Shown: positions 16,766-26,449 of the stretch, piece by piece
Position numbering within the stretch: the first letter of the stretch is position 1
Layout of the letters: every line of letters begins with the position of its first letter
Source: Anaeroplasmataceae bacterium
GTDB taxonomy: Bacteria > Bacillota_I > Bacilli_A > Acholeplasmatales > JAEDCM01
Length of the DNA: 48,602 nt
NCBI GenBank assembly: GCA_016294165.1
Contig: JAEDCM010000009.1
Span: 1 to 48,602, forward strand
Direction of reading: 5' to 3'
Position numbers and translations under genes: made by a program
The notes under the pieces: generated by a model
The model's database searches: none
Seen by the model: only the letters and a program-made list of their open reading frames with translations
What the model was told of the DNA's origin: nothing

Positions 16766-17854
16766 TTGAGAATATTACATACGTCTGATTGGCATTTAGG
16801 AAAAAACGTAAATAACTATAGTATGCTTGAGGATCAAAAGTATATTTTAAATCAAATTAAAGAAATATGTATTAGCCATCAGGTTGATGTAATTATAATC
16901 AGCGGTGATATTTATGACCGTGCGGTTCCTTCCTATGAGGCGATGCGTGTTTTAGAGGATTTTTTGTATGAGATGATCAATGTTCATCATAAGAAGATTG
17001 TGATGATTACAGGAAATCATGATAATGAAAGATTAGGATTTGGTAGTAAACTTTTTGAAAAAAGCGAATTATATATTGCGAGCAGTATCACGGATATTAT
17101 GATTGATGGGGTTAGGTTTTATTTGATTCCTTATTTCAATCTATATCAATTCCGGGATATGTTTAAAATGAATTTTAGTAATACTGAGGAAGCTTATAAA
17201 TATATTATAAGTAATGTTAACCTAAATAAAGAAACCTATAATATTCTTGTGGCCCATGATTATGTTACATTTAATCATGAGGTAATCAAGGATGAGGTTA
17301 GTGAGAGTATCGGTGGAGCGGAATTTGTGGACGCTTCTATTTTTGAGGAATTTAATTATGTTGCTTTAGGACACCTTCATGGCAATCATCGTATCATGAA
17401 GGATCATATTCGCTATAGTGGTTCAATTTTGAAATACTCATTTAGTGAAGTTAATCAAAAAAAATCAGTCACAATTATTGATACCTATAATACTTTTTAT
17501 CATGTGGATTTAAAACCTAGAAGAGATATGGTTATTATTAAGGGACTATTAGAGGAATTGATTGACCCAAGCTTCTATAGCCAATATGATTATGAGAATG
17601 ATTATTTCAAGGCCGTTATTTTAGATAAGGGTGAAGTAATTGATGCCTTTTCTAAATTAAAAGCAATCTATCCGAATTTAATGGAGATTTATAAGGAATC
17701 ATTAAATATTAATCTTAATAATTTGAAGCGTGATATGCTTGAGAAAAGCAAAACAGATTTATTTAAGGATTTCTATTTGGATGTGACAGGAACGTATTTA
17801 GAAGAAGACGAATTAGCAATAATCAAAGAGAACCTAAAGGAGGAGTCAAGATGA
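16766..17854 (+). CDS. sbcD: Exonuclease SbcCD, nuclease subunit
   Basis: Mre11-type Mn-dependent nuclease that works with SbcC on DNA hairpins and broken ends. It opens with RILHTSDWHLGK and keeps ISGDIYDRAVPS, ITGNHDNERL, VAHDY and ALGHLHGNH, the five phosphoesterase motifs. The start is TTG at 16766, 3 nt after the previous stop, with AGGGGG (16753-16758) at good spacing; no ATG fits. At 362 aa it is near the usual size. It overlaps sbcC by ATGA. Confidence 0.96.
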   Translation: MRILHTSDWHLGKNVNNYSMLEDQKYILNQIKEICISHQVDVIIISGDIYDRAVPSYEAMRVLEDFLYEMINVHHKKIVMITGNHDNERLGFGSKLFEKSELYIASSITDIMIDGVRFYLIPYFNLYQFRDMFKMNFSNTEEAYKYIISNVNLNKETYNILVAHDYVTFNHEVIKDEVSESIGGAEFVDASIFEEFNYVALGHLHGNHRIMKDHIRYSGSILKYSFSEVNQKKSVTIIDTYNTFYHVDLKPRRDMVIIKGLLEELIDPSFYSQYDYENDYFKAVILDKGEVIDAFSKLKAIYPNLMEIYKESLNINLNNLKRDMLEKSKTDLFKDFYLDVTGTYLEEDELAIIKENLKEESR

Positions 17855-20800
17855 TAATCAAAAATATTCGACTTAATGCCTTTGGGCCTTTTAAAAATGA
17901 GATAAGTATATCATTTAATGAGCTTAATCAATCGGGTTTATTTTTGATAACTGGTCCAACTGGTGTCGGAAAAACTAGCATTTTTGATGCAATTAGTTTT
18001 GCGCTATATGGAGAGATCAGCAGCTTTGGTGGTTCAATTGAAAAGGTGAGAAGTGATTATGCTAAAAGCGATTCTCTAACCTTTGTGGAGTTGGAATTTG
18101 AATTAAATAATGTTTTATATTTCATAAGACGTGAGCCTAAACAAATGCAGATTGGTAGATTAAATGCGGAGGTTAATCATCCACATACGGCAATTCTTAA
18201 ATTTAATGAGGAATTGATTTCTGGTGTCAGTGAAGTCAATAAAAAAATCATCGAAATTATCGGATTAGATGCTAATTTGTTTAGACAGGTAGCAATGATA
18301 CCTCAAGGAGAATTTTTAAAGCTTTTAACTTCAAGTAGTGAGGAAAAGGGAGAAATTTTTAGAAAGATTTTTAATACGGTTGATGTTCTTAAGTTTCAAG
18401 AAAGATTAGTTGAAAAGGCTAAGGAAAATGAGCAGGAAATAGAAAATATTAAGCTAACTATTAAGACAAGATTAAATGATTTGTTTGATGATGAAAAATA
18501 TCAAAGCCTTGTTAATCGTAATTATATTAATTATAATGATTTATTCAGCTATACCGATTCTTTTATTGATAGCCTTAAGGAGAAAGAAACGGCTTTAAAT
18601 AACGATTTATTAGATATTAATAATCAGATAAATTATTTAATTAATGAGATTGATTTAATTAATAAAAATAATGAAATGCTTGAAAAAAAGAATAGATTAA
18701 AAGCCGAGTTCGATGAGCTAAATAATTCTAGTGATTATTATCAAGGATTGAAAAATGATTTATCATTGTATGATACATCAATCAAATTAAAAAACGCTTT
18801 ATCTTATAAGAATGAATTAGAGGCTAATATTAATTATTGTCAGTCTGATTTTGATAATTTGAAAAGCAGTGAGGAGACTTTATTAAATCAAAAAAATCAA
18901 CTTGCAAGCCAGATGAATGAGCTATCATCTCTTAAAGAGGAGTATGAGATTAATAAGTTTAAAAAGCGTGATTTATTTGTTGAGTTAGAAAAAAGTAAAA
19001 ACAAATTGGCATATGTTAATTCATTAAACGCAATAATGACATCTAATGAAGAGCTTTTAGCTCGTAAAAATGAATTGTTAGATAAGTATCAGAGCGTTTT
19101 GATGAAGGATGATGAGCTTCAGATTTCTAAGGAATCTTCAATTAGTAAGAGTAATAATAATTTAAGTCTGTATCAAACTTTAGAAAAACTAAAGGAGGAA
19201 CAAACTCTTATTAATGAAATTTATGAGAAATATATTTTAAAGGATACACTAAAAAGTGATATTAAAGAACTTGAGGATGAATATGAGAAAGCGCATATTT
19301 TATATTTAGAACTCTCAAATAATAAATCAATTATTAAAAAGAGTTTAGAAAGCACTAAGGCTTATGAATTGGCGAAGGATTTGGTGGAGAATGCGCCATG
19401 CCCAGTGTGTGGAGCAACCCATCATCCAAGATTAGCGGCTAAAATTGATACCATTAATACCGATTCCTTAGAAGAAATTTCTATTAAAATCGGAGTTGCG
19501 AATAATAATATTGATAACCTTGTTAAAGCATTAAGTGATAAGAAGCGAGAATTGATTAATGTAGAGGATTATTTTTATGATTTGATGGATAAGAATAGTT
19601 TATATACTTTCAGCTATATTTGTGATAAGAAAAATGATTTAGATAGTGCTATTATGCAAATTTCAGAGCAAATAAATCAAATGAAGGAAACGGAAAGTTT
19701 TATTCATAATCTTGATGAAGAAATTAAGATGGTTAAGGAAGAACTTAGAATCCTTGATGATCAAATCAAGGAGATTGATAATCAAATATCTGTTAAAAAG
19801 GAAGAAACCATAAGGCTTAAGGTCCGTCTTGAAGAGCTTAGTAATGCTCGTAGTGAACAAGAGGTTAATAAGGAAATTGATGATGTTTCAAATATGATTA
19901 GTTCATATGAAAATAAGTGGAATGAATTAAATAATTTGATAAATGATAATAATGAGAGAATTCTTGAAAGTAAAGAGAAAATGATGGATTTAAGTGTTAA
20001 GATTAATAATTTTAAGGATTTGCTTATGAAAAATGATTTACTTATTAATGATTATCGTGTATCATTTACTAGTGATGAATACTTCTTATATGTTTCTTCT
20101 TTAGATTATAATTTGAAGATGGATGAGTACAATAACTATCAGTCTTCAAAAATGGCTTTATTAAGCCAATTACAAGAAATTTCAGATAAGTGTAATAATA
20201 TTACTTTTAGAGATGCTAGTTCTTTAGTTCTTAGACTTAATGATTTAAGTTTAAGAAAGGATGAAATCTTTAATGAAAGAAGCATTCTATCTAATGATAT
20301 TATGGTCAAAGAGGAAAGGTTAAATGAAATCAAGAGCACATATCGTGCTTGTGAAGGTAAGGTTAGAGATTACGAGACTATTTTAAAACTATCAAGAATT
20401 GCAAATGGAAATAATAGCCTTAAGATTTCCTTTGAAAAGTATATCTTAGCGGTATATTATGAGGAGATTTTATCGGTTTCAAATGAGCTGTTAGCACAGA
20501 TGACTAAGAATCGTTATCAGTTATTTAGACGTGATGACCTAGCTAAGGGAAATCGTAGGCAAGGATTAGAAACCTTAATCTATGATAGTAACACAGCAAA
20601 GCTTCGTGATATTAAAACAATCTCTGGTGGAGAATCCTTTAAAGCAAGCTTATGCTTGGCTTTAGCCTTATCAGAGGTTATTCGAAGAAGATCATCATTA
20701 GTAAGCATTAATACTTTATTTATTGATGAGGGCTTTGGTTCACTTGATCCAGATAGCTTAGATAGTGCTTTAGAAATTTTAGATATGATGAAAAATAATA

Positions 20801-20910
20801 ATCGTGTTATTGGAATTATTTCTCATGTATCCGAATTAAAGAGCAGAATTCATTCAAAAATTGTTTTGGAGCCTAGCATGGAAGGGTCTAATGTTAAGGT
20901 TTTAGTATAA
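17851..20910 (+). CDS. sbcC: Exonuclease SbcCD, ATPase subunit
   Basis: Rad50/SMC-like ATPase of the SbcCD complex. Its 1019 aa contain Walker A GPTGVGKTS near residue 34, a long coiled coil (about 190-510 and 530-850) split by the zinc hook CPVCG near residue 517, the ABC signature SGGESFKASL and Walker B TLFIDEGFGSLD near the C-terminus. AAGGAGG lies within the end of sbcD, and the two genes overlap by 4 nt, as expected for subunits made in fixed ratio. Confidence 0.96.
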   Translation: MIIKNIRLNAFGPFKNEISISFNELNQSGLFLITGPTGVGKTSIFDAISFALYGEISSFGGSIEKVRSDYAKSDSLTFVELEFELNNVLYFIRREPKQMQIGRLNAEVNHPHTAILKFNEELISGVSEVNKKIIEIIGLDANLFRQVAMIPQGEFLKLLTSSSEEKGEIFRKIFNTVDVLKFQERLVEKAKENEQEIENIKLTIKTRLNDLFDDEKYQSLVNRNYINYNDLFSYTDSFIDSLKEKETALNNDLLDINNQINYLINEIDLINKNNEMLEKKNRLKAEFDELNNSSDYYQGLKNDLSLYDTSIKLKNALSYKNELEANINYCQSDFDNLKSSEETLLNQKNQLASQMNELSSLKEEYEINKFKKRDLFVELEKSKNKLAYVNSLNAIMTSNEELLARKNELLDKYQSVLMKDDELQISKESSISKSNNNLSLYQTLEKLKEEQTLINEIYEKYILKDTLKSDIKELEDEYEKAHILYLELSNNKSIIKKSLESTKAYELAKDLVENAPCPVCGATHHPRLAAKIDTINTDSLEEISIKIGVANNNIDNLVKALSDKKRELINVEDYFYDLMDKNSLYTFSYICDKKNDLDSAIMQISEQINQMKETESFIHNLDEEIKMVKEELRILDDQIKEIDNQISVKKEETIRLKVRLEELSNARSEQEVNKEIDDVSNMISSYENKWNELNNLINDNNERILESKEKMMDLSVKINNFKDLLMKNDLLINDYRVSFTSDEYFLYVSSLDYNLKMDEYNNYQSSKMALLSQLQEISDKCNNITFRDASSLVLRLNDLSLRKDEIFNERSILSNDIMVKEERLNEIKSTYRACEGKVRDYETILKLSRIANGNNSLKISFEKYILAVYYEEILSVSNELLAQMTKNRYQLFRRDDLAKGNRRQGLETLIYDSNTAKLRDIKTISGGESFKASLCLALALSEVIRRRSSLVSINTLFIDEGFGSLDPDSLDSALEILDMMKNNNRVIGIISHVSELKSRIHSKIVLEPSMEGSNVKVLV

Positions 20911-20926
20911 AGAAGGGGATGTGATT

Positions 20927-21706
20927 ATGGAAAAAACAATAATCGTTAATGGTTTAAATAAAACATTTAAACTAAGCAAGAAACAAATGAAGATTGATAA
21001 AACGGATGTTTCTTATAAGGTTGCAGTTAAAGACTTAAGCTTTGAAACTTATAGAGGAGAAATATTTGGTTTATTAGGACCTAATGGAGCAGGAAAAACA
21101 ACTACACTAAGAATGTTAGCAACATTAATTACACCTGATAGCGGAAGTGCAGAAATCTTAGGTATCAACATTTCTGATGAAAGTGTTAAAAATAATATTG
21201 GTTTTTTGACTAATGAACTTAAATTAGAAGATAATTTTACACCAAATTATTTATTTAATTATTTCGCTGGCTTTCGTAATATGACTGATGAGCAAATTGA
21301 AAAAAGAAAAGATGAGCTATTTAAGAAGTTTGGAGTTGATAAATTTAGTGAGGTTAAGGTTGCGGATTTATCAACAGGTATGAAGCAAAAGCTGATGATT
21401 GTTTTATCAATTATTCATGATCCAGAGGTTATCATTTTTGATGAGCCAACCTTAGGATTAGATGTCTTAACGGCTAAGGTTGTAACTGATTTCATTTTAG
21501 AATTAAAGGAATCTGGTAAAACAGTAATTATTAGTTCTCATATTTTCCCATTAATTGAAAAAATATGTGATCGTGTGGGAATCATCATTGATGGACAGTT
21601 GGTGGCTTGCGATACATTAGAAAACATTAAGAAAATGTCTACAATAAATGATTTAGAGGATGTATTCTTCAATCTGTATAAGGAAAAGCATGGAGGTGAA
21701 GAATAG
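20927..21706 (+). CDS. ABC transporter ATP-binding protein, NatA-like
   Basis: Nucleotide-binding subunit of an exporter of the NatA/ABC-2 type. It has Walker A GPNGAGKTT, signature LSTGMKQKLMI, Walker B VIIFDEPTLGLD and switch histidine in ISSHIF. The ATG at 20927 is used because AAGGGG (20913-20918) is 8 nt away; an in-frame GTG at 20921 is too close. 259 aa. The partner permease starts within its stop codon. Sodium or drug export is the usual role of such pairs; the real substrate is not known. Confidence 0.92.
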   Translation: MEKTIIVNGLNKTFKLSKKQMKIDKTDVSYKVAVKDLSFETYRGEIFGLLGPNGAGKTTTLRMLATLITPDSGSAEILGINISDESVKNNIGFLTNELKLEDNFTPNYLFNYFAGFRNMTDEQIEKRKDELFKKFGVDKFSEVKVADLSTGMKQKLMIVLSIIHDPEVIIFDEPTLGLDVLTAKVVTDFILELKESGKTVIISSHIFPLIEKICDRVGIIIDGQLVACDTLENIKKMSTINDLEDVFFNLYKEKHGGEE

Positions 21707-22866
21707 TGAAAAACATTCTAAATATTGTTAAAAAAGAGATGGATAAGATTTTTAAATATCCACGTATGATTTTTACAACTTTAATCATGCCAGGTTTGTT
21801 AATCTTTTTGATGTATACCTTCATGGGGACTTCTGCCTCAAGCATGAGTAAGGAGGCTAATAAGATTAGTAAAATATTAGTAGTTCATCCTTCAGAGGAA
21901 TTTACTTCCGTAATGATCAATAATGATATTGAATCAGCATTTAATGTGGATTTCTTACCGCTTGCGGATGATCATAGTGTTGTCTTTAAATTAGATGATT
22001 ATATGGATGATTTAGAAAGTGGAGATATCAACGCGGTTATTCTTTTCTCTTTAACTGATGATAAAGAAGTAACGGTTTATAGCGATTTAAGTTTGGATTC
22101 AAATTCTTTAATCTCTGATAAGATTGAATCAATCTTTATGTATTATTCTTTAAAAAAACAAAATGCTCAACCTAATTTGTTCAATTACACAGGAATTAAT
22201 AATGTAAATGAAAAAGGAACGCAGGCATTAATGGTTGCGACAATTTTGCCATATATGATGATTATCTTTATTTTCTCAGGTTCATTATCAATTGGTTCCG
22301 ATTCAATTGCTGGAGAAAAGGAAAGAGGAACATTGGCAACTATTTTAATTACACCAATCAAGAAACGCGAGTTTGTGGTTGGTAAACTAGTTTCCGCAAC
22401 CATTCTTGGAGTTTTAGGAGCAATATCATCATTTGTGGGAATCCTCTTGAGCTTTATGACTGGTGGTTCAATGTTTAAGGGAGTAAATATTAGTTATTCA
22501 TTTGTGGATTATTTATTAATTTTTATTGTGTTATTATCATTAGCATTGTTTGCGGTATCATTAATTTTGGTGGCATCAGCTTACGCTAAATCAGTAAAAG
22601 AAGCCAATATGCTTGCGATGCCATTCTATATTATCGCTACAATCATTGGAGTACTTGGTATGTTTGGTACTCATGTAACGACAGATATTCAATATTATTT
22701 AATTCCGATTTATAACATTAATCTATGCTTAAAGAGTATTTTTATGTTTGAAATTAATATTACAAATATGCTTGTGACAATTGGTTCAACATTAGCTTAT
22801 TCAGCTATTTTAATCGTTGTAATCTTAAAAATGTTTAAAAACGAAAATATTTTATTTGGTAAATAA
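21706..22866 (+). CDS. ABC-2 type transporter permease, NatB-like
   Basis: 386-aa permease. It has one N-terminal helix (about 22-42), an extracellular domain of about 130 residues with many Asp and Ser, then five or six helices from residue 180. The motif SGSLSIGSDSIAGEKERGTLATILI with TPIKKREFVVGKL is typical of ABC-2 permeases (EKExGTLE). The start is GTG at 21706, overlapping the TAG of the ATPase gene, with GGAGGTG at 21692-21698. A terminator follows, closing the long operon that begins at nadD or at sbcD. Confidence 0.9.
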   Translation: MKNILNIVKKEMDKIFKYPRMIFTTLIMPGLLIFLMYTFMGTSASSMSKEANKISKILVVHPSEEFTSVMINNDIESAFNVDFLPLADDHSVVFKLDDYMDDLESGDINAVILFSLTDDKEVTVYSDLSLDSNSLISDKIESIFMYYSLKKQNAQPNLFNYTGINNVNEKGTQALMVATILPYMMIIFIFSGSLSIGSDSIAGEKERGTLATILITPIKKREFVVGKLVSATILGVLGAISSFVGILLSFMTGGSMFKGVNISYSFVDYLLIFIVLLSLALFAVSLILVASAYAKSVKEANMLAMPFYIIATIIGVLGMFGTHVTTDIQYYLIPIYNINLCLKSIFMFEINITNMLVTIGSTLAYSAILIVVILKMFKNENILFGK

Positions 22867-22884
22867 TTTGACTTATTTAAATTA

Positions 22885-22915
22885 GCAGTTGGTAATTTTG
22901 CCAACTGCTTTATTT
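22885..22915 (+). terminator. Terminator after the ABC transporter operon
   Basis: A perfect 8-bp stem GCAGTTGG/CCAACTGC (22885-22892, 22901-22908) with an 8-nt loop is followed by a T-rich stretch. Confidence 0.8.
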
Positions 22916-23046
22916 ATAAAGTGAAACGATCAAAGTATAATACAATAAATGTGTGAAATAATTTAATAAATTGATCATTGCAGTATTTAATAAAAAGGTT
23001 TAATTGCTTAATCAATTTCTAAGAAAAATACAATTAGTATTCATTT

Positions 23047-23073
23047 TTAGCAGTTAATCAAAAAGAGTGCTAA
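23047..23073 (+). promoter_or_regulatory. CIRCE operator 1 (upstream of the clpB promoter)
   Basis: TTAGCAGTT, 9 nt, GAGTGCTAA. This matches CIRCE (TTAGCACTC-N9-GAGTGCTAA), the HrcA repressor site, with two changes in the left arm. It ends 7 nt before the -35 box. Confidence 0.8.
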
Positions 23074-23080
23074 AAACCTA

Positions 23081-23108
23081 TTGACATGTGAATAGATGGT
23101 GATATAAT
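23081..23108 (+). promoter_or_regulatory. clpB promoter
   Basis: Consensus TTGACA (23081-23086), a 16-nt spacer and consensus TATAAT (23103-23108): a vegetative sigma-A promoter, placed between two CIRCE operators. Confidence 0.88.
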
Positions 23109-23112
23109 ATAG

Positions 23113-23139
23113 TTAGCACTTGAGAGATTAGAGTGCTAA
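23113..23139 (+). promoter_or_regulatory. CIRCE operator 2 (downstream of the clpB promoter)
   Basis: TTAGCACTT, 9 nt, GAGTGCTAA: CIRCE with a single change in the left arm. It covers the transcription start and ends just before the AGGAGG ribosome site of clpB. Confidence 0.93.
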
Positions 23140-23152
23140 AAGGAGGAATATT

Positions 23153-25255
23153 ATGGAAGAAAAAGATTATAGTAAAGACCCTGATGTTCTTGCAAAATTT
23201 GGACGAATCATTAACGATGATGTGACTAGTGGAAAGATTGATCCTGTCATCGGTCGTGATGATGAAATTCGTAGTATTATTAAAATATTATCACGTAAAA
23301 CAAAGAATAATCCGGTTTTAATTGGAGAGCCAGGGGTTGGTAAGACAGCTATCATTGAAGGCTTAGCGGCACGTATTGTTAAGCAGGATGTCCCATTTGG
23401 CTTAAAGAATAAGAAAATATATGAGCTTGATATGGGTGCCTTAGTTGCGGGAGCGAAATATCGTGGTGAATTTGAGGAAAGATTGAAGGCTGTTTTAAAT
23501 AAAATAAAGGAAAGTGATGGTGAATTTATTTTATTTATTGATGAAATTCATTTAATTGTTGGGGCAGGTCGAGCAGATGGAGCACTTGATGCGTCAAATA
23601 TGCTTAAGCCAATGCTTGCGCGTGGACAATTGCATTGTATTGGTGCAACAACGCTTAATGAATATCGTATGTATATTGAGAAAGATATGGCTTTAGAGAG
23701 ACGTTTCCAAAAGGTTATGGTTACAGAGCCATCAGCGCTTGATACCATCAGTATTTTGCGTGGATTAAAGGAAAGATTTGAGAGTTATCATGGGGTAAAG
23801 ATTACTGATAATGCGATTGTAAGTGCGGTTAATCTATCAAATCGTTATATCACGGATCGTTATTTACCAGACAAAGCTATTGATTTAATTGATGAGGCTT
23901 GTGCTTCAATTAGGATTCAAATTGACTCAATGCCAGTGGAAATTGATGAGATTAATCGTAAGATTGCCCAATTGGAAATTGAAAAAACAGTTTTGGTTAA
24001 TGAACATGATTCTTTAAGCGTTGAAAGATTAAACAAGCTTAATATTGAATTAGATAAGCTTAAAGAAACACAAAAGGAATTAAATGAAACTTGGAGTAAA
24101 GAAAAGGAATTACTAAAGAATAAAAAGGAAGCTAAGACTAAATTAGCTAATGCCCGTCTAGAATTAGATAAGGCGTTGTCTGATGGTAATTATCAACGTG
24201 CTGGAGAACTACAATATAGTATCATTCCTAATTTAGAATCGTTAGTAAAGGAAGATATTAATATTAGTATGCTTAGTGAAGAGGTTGATGAGAATATGGT
24301 AGCAAACATTATTTCTAAATGGACTCGTATCCCGATTTCTAAGCTTGTTCAAGGTGATAAGGAAAAACTATTATCATTAAATGAAACCTTAAGAAAACGT
24401 GTAATTGGACAAGATAAAGCTATTGATTTAGTAAGTGATGCCATTATTAGACAACGTGCAGGTATCAAGGATCAAAATCGTCCGATTGGTTCATTCTTAT
24501 TCCTTGGACCAACTGGAGTTGGTAAGACTGAAGTCGCAAGAAGTTTAGCTGAGGCTTTATTTGACAAGGAAACTCATATGATAAGAATTGATATGAGTGA
24601 ATATATGGAAAAGCATTCCGTTTCAAGATTAATAGGAGCACCTCCAGGTTACGTTGGATATGATGAGGGTGGTCAATTGACAGAAGCGGTTCGCCGTAAT
24701 CCATATTCCATCGTCTTATTCGATGAAATTGAGAAGGCTCATAGTGAAATCTTTAACGTTTTATTACAGATTTTAGATGATGGGCGAATAACAGATAGCC
24801 AAGGACGTACGGTTGATTTTAAAAATACAATCATTATTATGACTTCAAATTTAGGTAGTGAGTATTTATTAGAAAATACCACTGATGCTCATGATTTAGT
24901 TAATGATTTATTGCATAAGTCATTTAAGCCAGAGTTCTTGAACCGTATAGATGAAATTGTTATTTTTAATCCATTAGATAAGAAAACATCAATTTTAATC
25001 ATTGAAAAGATGCTAAGAGAATTAGAGAATAGATTAAATGATAATAATATTCATGTAGAGTTTACTGAAAATCTAAAGAAATATATTCTAGACAATGGAT
25101 ATAGCTATGAATTTGGTGCTCGACCAATTAAGCGTTTTATTCAAAAGAATGTGGAAACAGTTATTGCTAGAGCTATCATTTCTAATGAAATGATTGTGGG
25201 CAAAAAATATGAAATTGATTATCAAAATGAGGTTGTTTTTAAAGAGATGAAATAA
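23153..25255 (+). CDS. clpB: ClpB disaggregase without the N-terminal domain
   Basis: AAA+ chaperone that pulls apart protein aggregates with DnaK. Its 700 aa begin directly at the first ATPase domain (GKIDPVIGRDDEI at 27-39). Walker A sites are GEPGVGKT at 58-65 and GPTGVGKT at 452-459. A coiled-coil middle domain (about 265-400) opens with SMPVEIDEINRKIAQLEIEK and separates ClpB from ClpC or ClpE. The roughly 145-residue Clp-N domain is missing. This is not a start error: AGGAGG and a CIRCE operator lie immediately upstream. Mycoplasma ClpB is also N-domain-less and CIRCE-controlled. I see no ClpP-binding IGF-type loop. A terminator follows. Confidence 0.94.
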   Translation: MEEKDYSKDPDVLAKFGRIINDDVTSGKIDPVIGRDDEIRSIIKILSRKTKNNPVLIGEPGVGKTAIIEGLAARIVKQDVPFGLKNKKIYELDMGALVAGAKYRGEFEERLKAVLNKIKESDGEFILFIDEIHLIVGAGRADGALDASNMLKPMLARGQLHCIGATTLNEYRMYIEKDMALERRFQKVMVTEPSALDTISILRGLKERFESYHGVKITDNAIVSAVNLSNRYITDRYLPDKAIDLIDEACASIRIQIDSMPVEIDEINRKIAQLEIEKTVLVNEHDSLSVERLNKLNIELDKLKETQKELNETWSKEKELLKNKKEAKTKLANARLELDKALSDGNYQRAGELQYSIIPNLESLVKEDINISMLSEEVDENMVANIISKWTRIPISKLVQGDKEKLLSLNETLRKRVIGQDKAIDLVSDAIIRQRAGIKDQNRPIGSFLFLGPTGVGKTEVARSLAEALFDKETHMIRIDMSEYMEKHSVSRLIGAPPGYVGYDEGGQLTEAVRRNPYSIVLFDEIEKAHSEIFNVLLQILDDGRITDSQGRTVDFKNTIIIMTSNLGSEYLLENTTDAHDLVNDLLHKSFKPEFLNRIDEIVIFNPLDKKTSILIIEKMLRELENRLNDNNIHVEFTENLKKYILDNGYSYEFGARPIKRFIQKNVETVIARAIISNEMIVGKKYEIDYQNEVVFKEMK

Positions 25256-25271
25256 AAATTCATCTCTTTTT
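25241..25271 (+). terminator. clpB terminator
   Basis: An 11-bp stem AAAGAGATGAA/TTCATCTCTTT (25241-25251, 25259-25269) runs on into T residues. The clpB stop codon lies in the loop. Confidence 0.85.
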
Positions 25272-25280
25272 ATTAATTTA

Positions 25281-25309
25281 TTATAAAAATTAATATTATG
25301 TGTTATAAT
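25281..25309 (+). promoter_or_regulatory. Promoter of the 25.3-27.8 kb operon
   Basis: TATAAT at 25304-25309 with upstream TG (25301-25302) forms an extended -10. TTATAA at 25281-25286 is a weak -35 with a 17-nt spacer. Confidence 0.5.
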
Positions 25310-25325
25310 CATAATGGTGATATTT

Positions 25326-26012
25326 ATGGAAACAAAGATTGAAAGAAAATATTTAGGACATTCTTTATTTGCTTTATTCTTAATGGGGTTAATGATATAT
25401 GCAACCTATACATCCTATGATTATGATCGTAGAATGCTTGTGACCATAGTTTTAGGTTTGTTTACATTATTTTTTATGGGAGTATTTTTATATGAATTTA
25501 GTTTATTTGAGCTAATTGTTAAGGCTAAAAAGAATCCTTTATATTGTGCAGAACTAGATAGTAAATCAGTAATAGAAGCATTTGAGGAAAAAAAGGCTGA
25601 TTCTCATAAGAAATATAAAAGAATTATGAGTCGTATTTTATATATTGCGCCAATTGTTCTTGCGGTATCAATCGTTTTAGGTGTTCGTTTTAGAAGTGTA
25701 TTTTTAACTTTAGTATTGCCAACATTATTTGCGGTTTTATATATAATTTTTTATGTGATTTTTTCAGTTAATGAGGATTTTAAACAAACTGATGATGAGA
25801 TTATTTTAAAAGAAAAAAGCATTGTTTTAGTAGGCGAAAATGTCTTATATGTTGCAGGTGAAGCTTTCTTTTATAAGAAAAATGGGTTTAAGATTATTCT
25901 TAAGGACGGATCTTTATATGCAGCATTTACTAAGGGATTTATGCTTAGTAAGATTGTGATAAAGGATGAAGAAGTATTTAATAAGGTATATGAGCTTGTT
26001 GGAGAAAAATAA
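25326..26012 (+). CDS. Hypothetical membrane protein
   Basis: 228-aa protein of unknown function. There are four hydrophobic segments in two pairs (about 8-25, 33-52, 103-122 and 124-142), separated by a charged region of about 50 residues. A soluble C-terminal tail of about 85 residues holds several beta-strand-like stretches (SIVLVGENVLYV, GFKIILKDGSLYAAF). The layout resembles the small membrane protein at 3586, but I cannot show homology. The ATG at 25326 is preferred over 25314 because GGTGAT (25316-25321) then serves as ribosome site. Its stop overlaps the next ATG. Confidence 0.65.
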   Translation: METKIERKYLGHSLFALFLMGLMIYATYTSYDYDRRMLVTIVLGLFTLFFMGVFLYEFSLFELIVKAKKNPLYCAELDSKSVIEAFEEKKADSHKKYKRIMSRILYIAPIVLAVSIVLGVRFRSVFLTLVLPTLFAVLYIIFYVIFSVNEDFKQTDDEIILKEKSIVLVGENVLYVAGEAFFYKKNGFKIILKDGSLYAAFTKGFMLSKIVIKDEEVFNKVYELVGEK

Positions 26013-26449
26013 TGAAATATATAATTAGCGCTTGTTTATGCGGATATAATTGTAAATATAATGGTAAAAATAATTTGAATAAAAATATTAAAAAAATCTA
26101 CGATAATCATGATGCAATATTGGTTTGTCCTGAGGTGATGGGTGGATTAGATACTCCACGCGTTCCTTGTGAAATAGTTGGTAATATGGTTATTAATAAG
26201 GAGGGTAGAGATTGCACAAAAGAGTATACCTTAGGGGCAGAAAAGACCTTAAAGGTTTGTTTAGAGAACAATATTAAATGTGCAATTTTAAAGGAGAAGA
26301 GCCCTTCCTGTGGTGTGAATTATATTTATGACGGAACATTTAATAATAACCTGATTGAGGGATGTGGAATCACCACAAGGTTACTAAGGGAAAACAATAT
26401 TGAAGTAATCAGTGATGTAATGTTTGGTGAAGATAATGAAGAAAAATGA
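26012..26449 (+). CDS. DUF523 family protein, TudS-like thiouracil/thiouridine desulfidase candidate
   Basis: 145-aa protein with the DUF523 signatures SACLCGYNCKYNG (Cys8, Cys14), CPEVMGGLDTPRVPCEI and LKEKSPSCGVNYIYDGTF. Characterised TudS enzymes of this family hold a [4Fe-4S] cluster on three conserved cysteines and remove sulfur from thiouracil or 4-thiouridine; the first two Cys and the SPSC cysteine match that set. Start is coupled to the gene before (AATAATG at the stop). It overlaps the following methyltransferase by 14 nt. A role in thiolated-nucleoside salvage is inference. Confidence 0.85.
   Translation: MKYIISACLCGYNCKYNGKNNLNKNIKKIYDNHDAILVCPEVMGGLDTPRVPCEIVGNMVINKEGRDCTKEYTLGAEKTLKVCLENNIKCAILKEKSPSCGVNYIYDGTFNNNLIEGCGITTRLLRENNIEVISDVMFGEDNEEK

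Noticed and set aside
25314..25325. Start of the membrane protein at 25314
   Set aside because: That ATG overlaps the GGTGAT ribosome site of the ATG at 25326.
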